A DNA stretch of 41,728 nucleotides from positions 1-41,728 of the forward strand of contig JAISTC010000154.1 in NCBI GenBank assembly GCA_031272805.1, read 5' to 3'. Source of the stretch: Propionibacteriaceae bacterium (GTDB lineage: Bacteria > Actinomycetota > Actinomycetes > Propionibacteriales > Propionibacteriaceae). A model generated the notes under the pieces. The model saw only the letters and a program-made list of their open reading frames with translations, did not search any database and was not told the DNA's origin. Position numbers and translations under genes: made by a program. The stretch's first letter is position 1; each line of letters begins with the position of its first letter. Positions 6,870-15,475 of this stretch are shown here, one piece after another.

Positions 6870-8084
6870 GTGGACATCATCAGACGTGAGCACGAACTGG
6901 ACCGAGTGCGTCCGTTCATCGGAGCGCCCATCGTGAAGGTCTTGACCGGGATCCGGCGCGGCGGCAAGTCGACCCTACTGCGGCTCTTGGCCGATGAGTT
7001 GACGGCCGCGGGAAAACAGTGTCTGCTACTGAACTTCGAGGAGATGGCCTTGAGCCCTCTCTTGGAGGCGGCCTCGCTCAAGGCCCACCTGGACGAGCGG
7101 ATGTCACAGAGGGGTGACTATTGCGTCCTGCTCGACGAGGTTCAGGAGGTCGCGGGCTGGGAGAAGGTGGTCAACTCACTCCTGGCCGAAGGGCGGGCGG
7201 ACCTCTACATCACGGGTTCCAACTCGCGGTTGCTGTCGGCAGAACTGTCCACCTACATCGCCGGTCGGTACGTGGAAGTCGAGGTGCGCACCTTGTCCTG
7301 GGCCGAATACCTGGAGTTCCAAACCCGCCTGACCGGGACTGCGCCGGACCTGGCCAGCGCCTTCGAGTCGTATCTCGTCCGAGGTGGCTTTCCTGTCCTC
7401 AACACCGTGGAGTTGACGGACGAGCAGGCCCGCCGGGCGGTGTCCGACATCTACGCGTCGGCCCTGATCCGGGACGTGCTGGCCCGCAAGGCGATTCGCC
7501 AGACCGACGCGCTGGAGTGGGTGGCGCTATTTGCGCTCGACAACGTCGGCCGCGTGTTCTCGGCCAACTCGATCGCCAAGTACTTCAAGTCCCAACGGCG
7601 CCGGGTCGACCCGGACACCGTCCTCGCCTACCTGTCCGCCCTATCGGCAGCATTCATCGTCAACAAGGTGCCGCGCTTTGACCTCCAGGGCAAGCAACTG
7701 CTGACGGTCAATGAGAAGTACTACGCGGGCGACCACGGCCTGGTCACGGCATTGCTCGGCCCGAGCGCCGGCCGCACGCCCGGGGTCCTGGAGAACATCG
7801 TGTGGGCCGAGTTGCGCCGTCGCGGCTACCAGACCTACGTCGGCAAGCTGGGCGAGGCCGAGATCGATTTCGTGGCCGAGCGCGAGGGCCAGAGGGCGTA
7901 CTTCCAGGTGACGACCACATTCCTGAACAACCCGGACACGCTGACGCGCGAAGTGACGCCGCTGCTGTCGCTCAAGGACGCGTACCCGAAGTACATCCTG
8001 TCCCTGGAACCCCTGGCCCTCCCGCTGGACCAAGGCCTGATCCACCAGCGGATACCAGACTTCCTCGCGGGTATTCAAACCTAG
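6870..8084 (+). CDS. AAA-family ATPase with DUF4143 and nuclease-like C terminus
   Basis: This is a 404-residue ATPase of the archaeal-type/DUF4143 group, which is common on accessory DNA and of unknown function. Walker A is LTGIRRGGKSTLL (about residues 25-37). Walker B is YCVLLDEVQEV (about 84-94), followed by the sensor-like ITGSNSRLLS. The middle (WAEYLEFQ and onward) is the usual lid region. The C-terminal domain has GEAEIDFVAEREG and AYFQVT, which look like the D-(D/E)xK spacing of a restriction-endonuclease-like fold, as is usual in this family. The GTG start at 6870 follows GAGGA with 5-nt spacing. The gene stands alone behind the twin palindromes, which suggests tight autonomous control. 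Substrate and biological role are not known. Confidence 0.88.
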   Translation: MDIIRREHELDRVRPFIGAPIVKVLTGIRRGGKSTLLRLLADELTAAGKQCLLLNFEEMALSPLLEAASLKAHLDERMSQRGDYCVLLDEVQEVAGWEKVVNSLLAEGRADLYITGSNSRLLSAELSTYIAGRYVEVEVRTLSWAEYLEFQTRLTGTAPDLASAFESYLVRGGFPVLNTVELTDEQARRAVSDIYASALIRDVLARKAIRQTDALEWVALFALDNVGRVFSANSIAKYFKSQRRRVDPDTVLAYLSALSAAFIVNKVPRFDLQGKQLLTVNEKYYAGDHGLVTALLGPSAGRTPGVLENIVWAELRRRGYQTYVGKLGEAEIDFVAEREGQRAYFQVTTTFLNNPDTLTREVTPLLSLKDAYPKYILSLEPLALPLDQGLIHQRIPDFLAGIQT

Positions 8085-8308
8085 GCTGCCCGTCTGCTCT
8101 ACCGATGTCATCTGGGATGACGTCCATGGCGTAGACGATCCCGGCGACGTAGAACGCGCGACTCTAGAGATCAGGCGGCTGGCCCTGGACCGCTGCACTC
8201 GCGGCCCTGCGTCCCAGCACGGCAGTGTCGGTGGCGGTATCACCGTTCGTCTGCCCGGCCATCGCTACATTCGGGCGTGTCGCGGGGTTGCGGCCGAGTC
8301 GGAGGGCG

Positions 8309-8398
8309 GTGCCTGTCGTCAAGGTCCGCTGCCGCCAGTGCGGCGCTCTGAGTGACGAGACGGCCAAGTTCTGCCAGCAGTGCGGCCAACCGCTGTGA
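8309..8398 (+). CDS. Mini zinc-ribbon protein
   Basis: A 29-codon frame from GTG 8309 to TGA 8398 encodes two knuckles, CRQCG and CQQCG, separated by 11 residues. This is a classic double-CxxC zinc ribbon of the kind found at the ends of larger bacterial proteins. GGAGG lies just upstream (8301-8305), although its spacing is short. It is absent from the ORF track because of its length. It could be a free small protein or the surviving end of a lost gene. The remainder of the 8085-8423 gap holds a small hairpin (8107-8121, GTCATC-TGG-GATGAC) and minus-strand open fragments split by a stop near 8164 that I do not recognise. Confidence 0.45.
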   Translation: MPVVKVRCRQCGALSDETAKFCQQCGQPL

Positions 8399-8423
8399 CT
8401 CTCCGGGCGGAACGTCCAGGGGG

Positions 8424-8693
8424 TCACGGGGTGCGGTAGGCGTCACGCCGGTGCTGGATCTTCAGGACGAGGACCCGGATGACGGCGTCGTCGATCTCGT
8501 AGATGACGCGGAATTCGCCTCGGCGGGCCGAGTAGAGCGGCTCCAGGGGCGGGCGGAGGGGCTGGCCGACGCGCCTCGGGTGCTCCGCCAGGGGGCCGAA
8601 GACGAAAGCGAAACAGGCGGCCGCCACGGGTTCAGGCAGATCGTCGGCCAGCGCCCGCTTGGCCGCCCGTGACAAGATCACTTCATAGGTCAC
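8424..8693 (-). CDS. RelE/ParE-family toxin
   Basis: This is an 89-residue toxin-like protein. RelE family members cleave mRNA at the ribosome, while ParE members act on gyrase. VTYEVILSRAAKRAL at the N terminus, PLRPPLEPLYSARRGEFRVI and a terminal VLVLKIQHRRDAY are the typical RelE/ParE strand pattern. The C-terminal HRRDAY favours the RelE side. The ORF-track start at 8744 is too early. GTG 8691-8693 overlaps the antitoxin TGA as GTGA and gives the normal family length. It is the downstream member of a two-gene operon transcribed leftward. Toxicity is inferred from family and pairing. Confidence 0.88.
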   Translation of the reverse strand: MTYEVILSRAAKRALADDLPEPVAAACFAFVFGPLAEHPRRVGQPLRPPLEPLYSARRGEFRVIYEIDDAVIRVLVLKIQHRRDAYRTP

Positions 8694-8971
8694 GGGCGCT
8701 CGGCCCCGCGCATGGACGCGGCGACGTCGGCCTGCCCGAACCACTGGCCCGCGGCCATCTCCGCCCGAGCCTCCGCGAGTTCTCGCACGACTGCGGCGTC
8801 CGCCAGGATGTCCAGTGTTTCGATCAGCGAGTCGTAGTCGTCGGCGCTCATCAGGATGGCCTCGCGCCGCCCGCGCCGCGTCACCTCAACCCGCTCGTGG
8901 GTGCGCACGGCGGCGTCAACCAGCCTGGACAAGTCGGCTCGGACCTCAGCCAGTGGCAATGTGGTCGTCAT
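8690..8971 (-). CDS. Phd/YefM-family antitoxin
   Basis: This is a 93-residue antitoxin starting at ATG 8969-8971. The N-terminal half, TLPLAEVRADLSRLVDAAV and RREAILMSADDYDSLIETL, is the Phd/YefM DNA-binding fold. The C-terminal helix (ELAEARAEMAAGQWFGQADV) would wrap the toxin. The ORF-track start at 9034 adds 21 unlikely residues. An AT-rich patch just upstream on the transcribed strand (TAGAATTCTG) contains the palindrome AGAATTCT and could hold the -10 element plus operator. The gene overlaps its toxin by 4 bp. The pair lies head to tail after alanine dehydrogenase, with 63 bp between them. Confidence 0.88.
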   Translation of the reverse strand: MTTTLPLAEVRADLSRLVDAAVRTHERVEVTRRGRREAILMSADDYDSLIETLDILADAAVVRELAEARAEMAAGQWFGQADVAASMRGAERP

Positions 8972-9034
8972 GTACAGAATTCTAGTCACATGGTGGTGGT
9001 CCTGGGCGTCCGCGGGAGCCCTGGAACCGCGCAC

Positions 9035-10150
9035 CTACGCCAGGGCTTCTGCCGTGGGGAGCAGCGGCAGGTTGAACGCCTCGGCTACTCCTGGGTACGT
9101 CACCTGGCCGGCGTACGTGTTCAGGCCCTTGGCCAGGGAGCCGTTGTCGCGCAGGGCTTGGCGCCAGCCCTTGGCGGCCAACTGGAGCGTGAACGGCAGG
9201 GTGGCGTTCGTCAGGGCCCAGGTCGACGTGTGGGGGACCGCGCCCGGCATGTTGGCCACGCAGTAGAAGATGGAATTGTGGACCGGGAAGACCGGGTCGT
9301 CGTGGGTCGTCGGGTGGGAGTCCTCGAAGCAGCCGCCCTGGTCGATGGCCACGTCGACCAGGACCGAGCCCGGCCGCATCGTGGCGACCATGTCGTTCGT
9401 GACCAGCTTCGGCGTCTTGGCGCCGGGCACGAGGACGGTCCCGATGACGAGGTCGGCATCCGCCACGCGCTCCGCCACGGCCAGCCGGCTCGACGCGATC
9501 TGGCGGACCCGGTTGTCGAAGCGCCAGAAGCTCATGCGCAGTTTGTCGAGGTCCGTGTCGAGCATCGTCACGTCCGCGCCCATGCCGAGCGCGATGTTGG
9601 CGGCGTTCTGGCCGACGGTCCCGGCCCCGAGGATGACGACCTTGGCGTTGTCGACGCCGCCGATGCCGCCCAGGAGGACGCCGCGGCCGCCGCCCCCGCG
9701 CATCAGCGCGTGGGCGCCGACCTGCGGCGCCAGGCAGCCCGCGACCTCGGACATCGGGTACAGCAGGGGCAGCAGGCCGGAGGGGAGCTGGACGGTCTCG
9801 TAGGCGATCCCGGTCGTCCGGGCGGCCAGCAGGGCGTCGAGGCCGGGCCGGTCGGCGGCCAGGTGGAGGTATGTGAACAGGACGAGGTCGTCGCGGAGGA
9901 ACGGGAACTCCTCCTCGATGGGCTCCTTGACCTTGACGACGAGGTCGCCGGCCGCCCACGTGTCGGCGGCCGTCGGCACGATGGTCGCCCCCTGGGCGAC
10001 ATAGTCGGAGTCGGCGATGGCGGAGCCCTCGCCGGCGCCGGCCTGGATGAAGACCTCGTGGCCGCGGTGGACGAGCTCGGCGACGCCGACAGGGGTGATG
10101 GCGACCCGGTACTCGCGGTTTTTCACTTCGGTGGGAATGGCGATGCGCAT
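9035..10150 (-). CDS. ald: Alanine dehydrogenase
   Basis: The enzyme reversibly converts L-alanine plus NAD+ to pyruvate, ammonium and NADH in the cytoplasm. The protein has 371 residues, the family norm. The N terminus is [20 protein letters not shown]. Substrate-site residues appear in VVKVKEP (Lys) and [10 protein letters not shown] (His). The Rossmann motif [14 protein letters not shown] lies near residue 170. ATG 10148-10150 is chosen because AGGAGGT precedes it; the ORF-track start at 10201 is upstream of that site. The fold is shared with the transhydrogenase alpha subunit, but the C-terminal region ([15 protein letters not shown]) fits alanine dehydrogenase. Pyruvate links it to the PFOR at the other end of the window, and it could assimilate or release ammonium. 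It is monocistronic. Confidence 0.95.
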   Translation of the reverse strand: MRIAIPTEVKNREYRVAITPVGVAELVHRGHEVFIQAGAGEGSAIADSDYVAQGATIVPTAADTWAAGDLVVKVKEPIEEEFPFLRDDLVLFTYLHLAADRPGLDALLAARTTGIAYETVQLPSGLLPLLYPMSEVAGCLAPQVGAHALMRGGGGRGVLLGGIGGVDNAKVVILGAGTVGQNAANIALGMGADVTMLDTDLDKLRMSFWRFDNRVRQIASSRLAVAERVADADLVIGTVLVPGAKTPKLVTNDMVATMRPGSVLVDVAIDQGGCFEDSHPTTHDDPVFPVHNSIFYCVANMPGAVPHTSTWALTNATLPFTLQLAAKGWRQALRDNGSLAKGLNTYAGQVTYPGVAEAFNLPLLPTAEALA

Positions 10151-10257
10151 TGGGGGACCTCCTGGTGGGGGTTTAGTGGCTGTGGTACCCAAGCATGTCA
10201 TGGCAGTCGCGGCGGCGTCCTCCGGTAGGCTGGGGCGGACTTGGGAAGGGGGCCGGA

Positions 10258-10803
10258 ATGGCCGAGGACTTGCGGCGCGCGGCGTTTGGCGACGCCACGC
10301 CCGCCAAGGCTGATGGGGTTGTTGTCACGCGGCTCAAGGAGCTCGGGCGCGTGCTCCTGTATGTGGTCGGCGGGCTCGTCGCGCTCAGCCCCGCCATCGC
10401 CGCCGGCTACCTGCTGTGGCGCTGGACGGGGGACGGGCTCAAGTACATCGCCGGGTTCCTGGCGGCGCTGGCCGTCCTCCTGGGCGCCGCCTTCATCGGC
10501 TACCCCCTCGTCAAGCTGGCCCGCGTCTTCGGCGGCCTCCAGGACTCCGTCCGCGAACTGACCGACCAGACCCTGCCCGTCATCGACGAACTGGGCGGCA
10601 CCGTCCAGGGCGCCAACGCCGAACTCGGCAAACTCGCCGTCGTCACGGACGACGTGGCCGCCATGTCCGGCCACCTCCGCGACACCACGGGCTCCGTCGC
10701 CCGCACGACCCGCCTCGTCGGCGACACGGTCGTCGTCCCCTTCATCAAGCTCAAGGCCCTCGGCATCGCCACGCGGAAGGCCCTCGCCGGGCGGAAGGAC
10801 TAG
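10258..10803 (+). CDS. DUF948-type membrane protein
   Basis: This is a 181-residue protein with two membrane segments near the N terminus (VLLYVVGGLVALSPAIAAGY and YIAGFLAALAVLLGAAFIGY, about residues 35-95). A helical region follows with regularly spaced small and polar residues (SVRELTDQTLPVIDELGGTV), likely a coiled coil. Proteins of this type are regularly found immediately before alaS in actinobacteria; their role is unknown. ATG 10258 follows GGGAAGGGGG; the ORF-track start at 10195 is unsupported. The stop is followed 2 bp later by the next small membrane protein, so they are co-translated. Confidence 0.8.
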   Translation: MAEDLRRAAFGDATPAKADGVVVTRLKELGRVLLYVVGGLVALSPAIAAGYLLWRWTGDGLKYIAGFLAALAVLLGAAFIGYPLVKLARVFGGLQDSVRELTDQTLPVIDELGGTVQGANAELGKLAVVTDDVAAMSGHLRDTTGSVARTTRLVGDTVVVPFIKLKALGIATRKALAGRKD

Positions 10804-10805
10804 CC

Positions 10806-11048
10806 ATGCGCCGCGTCTTCTGGTTCGGCCTCGGCATCGCCGTGACCGCGTTCGTCGTCGTCAAGGGGCGGCAGATGCTCGACAGGGCGACGCCTGCGGG
10901 TATCCTCGACCAGGCGACTCACAAGGGGTCCGAACTCCTCGGCCGGGCCAAGGTCTTCGCCGAGGACTTCGGCCGGGCGCGACGCGAGGCCGAGCAGGCC
11001 CTCCGCGCCGAGGCCGGGCTCCCCGTGACCGCCGCCAGCGCGGAGTGA
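10806..11048 (+). CDS. Small single-pass membrane protein (DUF6167-like)
   Basis: This is an 80-residue protein beginning MRRVFWFGLGIAVTAFVVVK, a single N-terminal membrane segment. A charged, mostly helical tail follows (EDFGRARREAEQALRAEAGL). It starts 2 bp after the DUF948-type gene, and alaS comes after it, which is the conserved actinobacterial arrangement. The function is unknown. The ORF track hides it inside a longer shadow frame that starts at 10416. The 126-bp gap to alaS holds decayed repeats. Confidence 0.75.
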   Translation: MRRVFWFGLGIAVTAFVVVKGRQMLDRATPAGILDQATHKGSELLGRAKVFAEDFGRARREAEQALRAEAGLPVTAASAE

Positions 11049-11076
11049 CGACCAGCCCGGCCAAACCCCGGCAAAG

Positions 11077-11164
11077 ATCCCGGCTGACGCCGGGATGACA
11101 GGGGAGCGGGGCTGACAGAGGAAGCGCTCAGGACGACAGAACACGCGCCCAGGACGACAGACAT
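11077..11164. repeat. Hairpin plus decayed tail repeats upstream of alaS
   Basis: A perfect hairpin, ATCCCGGC-TGAC-GCCGGGAT (11077-11096), is followed by degenerate copies of the tail motif CGCTCAGGATGACAG: GCTGACAGAGG, CGCTCAGGACGACAG and CGCCCAGGACGACAG. The same tail motif follows the full palindromic repeats near rarA and inside aroE, so this is probably an older member of the family. It lies in the alaS leader, where it could also act as an attenuator hairpin. No T-box signature was recognised. Confidence 0.65.
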
Positions 11165-11174
11165 AAGGAAGATG

Positions 11175-13823
11175 ATGAAGACCGCTGAAATCCGCCAACG
11201 ATTCTTGGATTTCTTCGCCCGGAACGGCCATGAGGTCGTGCCGTCGGCGTCCCTGTTGTACAACGACCCGACGCTGCTCTTCGTCAACGCCGGCATGGTG
11301 CCGTTCAAGCCCTACTTCATCGGCACGGAGCCCGCGCCCTTCCGGCGGGCCACGTCCGTCCAGAAGTGCGTCCGCACCCTCGACATCGAGGAGGTCGGCA
11401 AGACCACGCGCCACGGCACGTTCTTCCAGATGAACGGCAACTTCTCCTTCGGCGACTACTTCAAGGAGGGCGCCATCGGCTTCGCCTGGGAGTTCGTCAC
11501 GGGCGACGTCGACAAGGGCAACCTGGGCTTCGATCCGGCGACGGTCTGGGTGACGTGCCTGGACGGGGACGACGAGGCCATCGACCTCTGGCAGCAGATC
11601 GGCCTGCCGCGCCAGCGCATCCAGACCCGCGGGCTGAAGGACAACTACTGGAACATGGGCGTGCCCGGCCCCGGCGGCCCCTGTTCCGAGATCTACATCG
11701 ACCGCGGCCCGCAGTACGGCCCCGAGGGCGGCCCGGAGGCCGACGAGGACCGCTTCCTGGAAATCTGGAACCTCGTCTTCATGCAGGAGGAGCTCTCCAA
11801 AGTCCGGGCCAAGGACGACTTCGACGTGCTCCGCCCGCTGCCGCGCAAGAACATCGACACGGGCATGGGCCTGGAGCGCGTCGCGTTCTTGAAGCAGGGC
11901 GTCGACAACATGTACGAGATCGACGAGGTCTGGCCCTGCATCGCCAAGGCGATGGAGCTGTCGGGCCGCGACTACCGCGCCGGCGGCCAGGACGCCGTCC
12001 GGATGCGCGTCGTCGCCGACCACGTCCGCAGCTCGCTCATGCTCCTGACGGACGGCGTGACCCCCGGTAACGAGGGCCGCGGCTACGTCCTGCGCCGCCT
12101 GCTCCGCCGCGTCATCCGGTCGATGCGGATGCTCGGCGTGACCGACCCCGTCATGCCGGAGCTGCTGACCACGTCGCGCGACGTCATGTGCGCGTCCTAC
12201 CCCGAGATCTTCACGCAGTGGGAGCGCGTCTCCAACCTGGCCTACAACGAGGAGACCAGCTTCCGCCGGACCCTGGCCGACGGCACGAAGCTGTTCGACC
12301 TGTCCGTCGCCCGCGTCCGGGAGAACCACCAGACCGTCCTGCCGGGCGACGAGGCCTTCCAACTCCACGACACGTACGGCTTCCCCATCGACCTGACGCT
12401 CGAGATGGCCGAGGAACAGGGGATCACGGTCGACCGCGCCGGCTTCACCAAGCTGATGGCCGAGCAGAAGGCCCGGGCCAAGGCCGACGCCAAGCTCAAG
12501 AAGGGCCGGATGGCGTCGACCGAGGCCTACGGCGAGCTGCGCCGCGCCGGCGAGACGAAGTTCCTGGGCTACACGGACCTCGTCGGGTCCTCGACCATCC
12601 TCGGCCTGATCAAGGACGGGCAGCTGGTCCAGTCGGCGGAGGTCGGCGACGAGGTCGAGTTCGTCCTGGCCGAAACCCCGTTCTACGCCGAGTCCGGCGG
12701 CCAGGACGCCGATTCCGGCCAGGTCACGTCGGACGGGCTCTCCATCGACATCGTCGACGTCCAGAAGCCGGTCCCGGGCCTCATCGTCCACCGGGGCGTC
12801 GTCGCCGACGGCACGGCGGCGGTCGGTCAGAAGGTCGTGGCCACGGTCGACGCGGCCGCCCGCTTCGGCTCCTGCCAGGCCCACTCCGCGACCCACATCG
12901 TCCACGCGGTCCTGCGCCAACTCCTCGGCCCGACCGCGACCCAGGCCGGCTCGTACAACAAGCCGGGCTACCTGCGCTTCGACTTCTCCAGCACCGAGGG
13001 GCTGTCGCCCGACCTCCAGGCCGAGGTCGAGGGCCTCTCCAACGACGCGATCCACCGGGAATACGAGGTCACGACGCGCGAGCTGCCGCTGGCCGAGGCC
13101 AAGGCGCTCGGCGCGATGGCGATGTTCGGCGAGAAGTACGGCTCGGTCGTGCGCATGGTCGAGATGGGCGGGCCCTGGTCGCGCGAGCTGTGCGGCGGGA
13201 CGCACGTCGCCCAGACCGGCCAGATCGGGCTCTTGACGCTGCTGGGCGAGGGCTCCGTCGGCTCCGGCGTCCGCCGCGTCGAGGCGCTGGTCTCGTCCGA
13301 CGCGTTCGACCACCTGGCCGCCGAGCGGGCCATCGTCGCTCACCTGACCGACCTGCTGCGCGTCCAGCCCGACCAGTTGACCGACCGCATCGGCAAGCTC
13401 TTGGCCCAGTTGAAGCAGGCCGAGAAGACCATCGCCGACCTGAACGCCCAGAAGGCGGCCGGCCAGGCCGACAGCCTCCTCCAGGCGGCGGCCGCGGTCG
13501 GGCCGACGACCTACGTCGGCGCCATCGTCCCGCTGGGCGGCAACGACCTCCGCACGCTGGCCAACGAGTTGCGCGGCCGCCTGGCGGACCAGGACGCCGT
13601 CGTCACGCTCGTCGGCGTGGCCGGCGACAAGCCGACCGTCGTCATCGCCACGACCGAGGCCGCGCGGGCGCGCGGCGTCGCCGCCGGCAGCCTCGTCGGC
13701 GTGGCCGCCGGGGTCCTCGGGGGCCGGGGCGGCGGCAAGGCCGACCTGGCCCAGGGCGGCGGCACGGACGCCACCCAGGCCCAAGCCGCGCTCGACGCCG
13801 TGGCCGCGGCGCTGGCGGCGTAG
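11175..13823 (+). CDS. alaS: Alanine--tRNA ligase
   Basis: The enzyme charges tRNA-Ala and edits mischarged Ser and Gly. The protein has 882 residues and is full length. The catalytic domain begins MKTAEIRQRFLDFFARNGHE. The class II motif region is CVRTLDIEEVGKTTRHGTFF, followed by NFSFGDYFKEGAI. The editing domain has the zinc ligands HSATH (about residue 575) and CGGTH (about residue 674). The C-terminal oligomerisation/C-Ala domain ends with a Gly-rich stretch, GGRGGGKADLAQGGGTD. Tandem ATGs occur at 11172 and 11175; I prefer 11175 because the AAGGA spacing is better and MKTAEI is the canonical start. ruvX starts 6 bp after the stop, opening a long, compact plus-strand block. Confidence 0.98.
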   Translation: MKTAEIRQRFLDFFARNGHEVVPSASLLYNDPTLLFVNAGMVPFKPYFIGTEPAPFRRATSVQKCVRTLDIEEVGKTTRHGTFFQMNGNFSFGDYFKEGAIGFAWEFVTGDVDKGNLGFDPATVWVTCLDGDDEAIDLWQQIGLPRQRIQTRGLKDNYWNMGVPGPGGPCSEIYIDRGPQYGPEGGPEADEDRFLEIWNLVFMQEELSKVRAKDDFDVLRPLPRKNIDTGMGLERVAFLKQGVDNMYEIDEVWPCIAKAMELSGRDYRAGGQDAVRMRVVADHVRSSLMLLTDGVTPGNEGRGYVLRRLLRRVIRSMRMLGVTDPVMPELLTTSRDVMCASYPEIFTQWERVSNLAYNEETSFRRTLADGTKLFDLSVARVRENHQTVLPGDEAFQLHDTYGFPIDLTLEMAEEQGITVDRAGFTKLMAEQKARAKADAKLKKGRMASTEAYGELRRAGETKFLGYTDLVGSSTILGLIKDGQLVQSAEVGDEVEFVLAETPFYAESGGQDADSGQVTSDGLSIDIVDVQKPVPGLIVHRGVVADGTAAVGQKVVATVDAAARFGSCQAHSATHIVHAVLRQLLGPTATQAGSYNKPGYLRFDFSSTEGLSPDLQAEVEGLSNDAIHREYEVTTRELPLAEAKALGAMAMFGEKYGSVVRMVEMGGPWSRELCGGTHVAQTGQIGLLTLLGEGSVGSGVRRVEALVSSDAFDHLAAERAIVAHLTDLLRVQPDQLTDRIGKLLAQLKQAEKTIADLNAQKAAGQADSLLQAAAAVGPTTYVGAIVPLGGNDLRTLANELRGRLADQDAVVTLVGVAGDKPTVVIATTEAARARGVAAGSLVGVAAGVLGGRGGGKADLAQGGGTDATQAQAALDAVAAALAA

Positions 13824-13829
13824 GGCGCC

Positions 13830-14318
13830 GTGGCCGAGGCGCTGCCGCGTGGGGTCCGGCTGGCCGTCGACTGGGGGTCACGCCGGATCGGCGTGGCCGC
13901 GTGCGACCGGGACGGCGCGCTGGCGTACCCCGTGGCGACCGTCGACGCCCTGGACCCGTGGGACCGGCTGGCGGACCTCGTGACGGAGTACGAGCCCACG
14001 GCCGTCGTCGTCGGCTACCCCGTGACGCTCGCCGGGACGCCGGGCCTGGCCGCCGACCGCATCGCCGGGCTGGCCGCCGAACTAGCAGACCGGCTGGCCG
14101 CGCGGACGGGGCCGGGCGTCTGGCTCGTGGATGAGAGAATGACGACGGCCGCGGCCGCCCGGCAACTCCACGCCGCGGGCCGCACGAGCAAGCAACAGCG
14201 CGGCATTGTCGACCAGCAGGCGGCGGTCGCTATCTTGGACACCGTGCTGGCGGCGGAACGCGCCGGCCAGACGATCGGCAGCCGCGTCGAGGGGCGCGGA
14301 GAGGAGGAGCGTTCATGA
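13830..14318 (+). CDS. ruvX: Putative pre-16S rRNA nuclease / Holliday junction resolvase-like YqgF
   Basis: This is a 162-residue RNase H-fold protein. The family is implicated in 16S rRNA 5' processing and is annotated as a Holliday junction resolvase homologue. The first acidic strand is LAVDWGSRRIGVAACD (about residues 11-26). The middle AVVVGYPVTLAG corresponds to the family GxP strand, and VWLVDERMTT with a later QAAVAIL supplies the remaining acidic positions. The GTG start lies 6 bp after alaS, and the stop overlaps mltG as ATGA. The C-terminal 15 residues are charged (EGRGEEERS). The alaS-ruvX-mltG order supports the call. Confidence 0.93.
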   Translation: MAEALPRGVRLAVDWGSRRIGVAACDRDGALAYPVATVDALDPWDRLADLVTEYEPTAVVVGYPVTLAGTPGLAADRIAGLAAELADRLAARTGPGVWLVDERMTTAAAARQLHAAGRTSKQQRGIVDQQAAVAILDTVLAAERAGQTIGSRVEGRGEEERS

Positions 14319-15475
14319 GGTCGGGCAACCCCACCCCCTCCCAGCGCATCAAGAGCGGCATCGCCGTCCTCGTCAGCCTCGCCATCCTCATCGGCGGCGG
14401 CACCCTCGTCGGCCTCAAGGTCTACGAGAAGTACCAGGACTGGAGCCAGCGCGACGACTACGTCGGCGCTGGCGAGGCCAACATCACGATCACGATCCCC
14501 GAGGGCGCGACCTGGACCCGGGCGGCCGACATCCTGGAGCGCAGCGACGTCATCGCCGACGCGGAAACGTTCCTCGAGGTCTACGCCAAGAAGCAGAAGG
14601 CCGATCAGAGCGTCGACTTGAGCGCCGCCCTCCAAGCCGGCCGCTACAAGATGAAGACCCACTGGCCCGCCGAGACCGCCCTCGACTACCTGCTCGACCC
14701 GGCCAACCGGGAGAAGATTACGGTCCAAATTCCCGAGGGCTGGCGCTGGGCCGACCAGATCGAGCCCAAGCTGATCGAGGAGTCCGACTTCTCCGCCGCC
14801 GACTTCGACGCCGCCTACGCGTCGGCCGCCGACGCCGACAACCCGCTGGGCTTGCCCGCGTACGCCAACGGCCAGGTCGAGGGCTACCTGTTCCCCGACA
14901 CCTACGAACTGCCCGAGTCGGCCAAGGCGACCCTGGCGCTGATGGTCTCGACCTTCAACGCGAAGGCCACGGCGCTCGACCTGGAGGCCCAGGCGGCGGC
15001 GATCAGCGCAGAGGAGGGCATCCCGATCACGGCCCACGACGTCGTCGTCGTCGCCAGCATCATCGAGCAGGAGGTCAACATCGCGGCGGACCGGCCCAAG
15101 GTGGCGCGGGTCATCTACAACCGCCTGGCCCAGGGCATCCCGCTCGGCGTCGAGTCGGCGTTCCGCTACGGCCGCCTGATGACGGATGGGACCCCCTATA
15201 CCGACCCGATCACGGCCGAGTCCCAGCAGGATGTCAGCCTGCCGTACAACTACTACCAGAACCCCGGTTTGCCGGGGTCGGCCATCAGCAACCCGGGCGA
15301 GGCCGCCCTGCAGGCCGCGGTCAACCCGGCCGAGGGCGACTGGCTCTACTGGGTCACGGTCGACCTCAAGAACGGCACGACCAAGTTCACCTCCGACCCG
15401 GCCGAGTTCGAGGAGTTCGTGGCCGAGTTCAACCAGTGGTGCGCGGACAACGGCAACCCGGAGGGCTGCCAGTGA
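14315..15475 (+). CDS. mltG: Endolytic murein transglycosylase MltG
   Basis: This is a 386-residue inner-membrane enzyme that cleaves nascent glycan strands and so sets their length. One N-terminal membrane segment, SGIAVLVSLAILIGGGTLVG (about residues 10-30), precedes an extracytoplasmic domain. Family motifs are IPEGWRWADQI, EGYLFPDTYEL, the catalytic region VVASIIEQEVN (Glu near residue 250), RVIYNRLAQGIPLGV and LPYNYYQNPGLPGSAISNPG. It overlaps ruvX by 4 bp and aroE by 4 bp, so translation of all three is coupled. Nothing looks degraded. Confidence 0.95.
   Translation: MRSGNPTPSQRIKSGIAVLVSLAILIGGGTLVGLKVYEKYQDWSQRDDYVGAGEANITITIPEGATWTRAADILERSDVIADAETFLEVYAKKQKADQSVDLSAALQAGRYKMKTHWPAETALDYLLDPANREKITVQIPEGWRWADQIEPKLIEESDFSAADFDAAYASAADADNPLGLPAYANGQVEGYLFPDTYELPESAKATLALMVSTFNAKATALDLEAQAAAISAEEGIPITAHDVVVVASIIEQEVNIAADRPKVARVIYNRLAQGIPLGVESAFRYGRLMTDGTPYTDPITAESQQDVSLPYNYYQNPGLPGSAISNPGEAALQAAVNPAEGDWLYWVTVDLKNGTTKFTSDPAEFEEFVAEFNQWCADNGNPEGCQ

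Noticed and set aside
8122-8262. Minus-strand gene fragments (MAGQTNGDT... and FYVAGIVYAMDVIPDD...)
   Set aside because: They share a frame but are split by a TAG near 8164, and I recognise no family. They may be a remnant, but the evidence is too weak to annotate.
10800-13784. 994-residue minus-strand ORF opposite alaS
   Set aside because: It lies antisense to a clearly identified alaS, has low-complexity Arg/Gly/Leu/Val composition and no recognisable domain.
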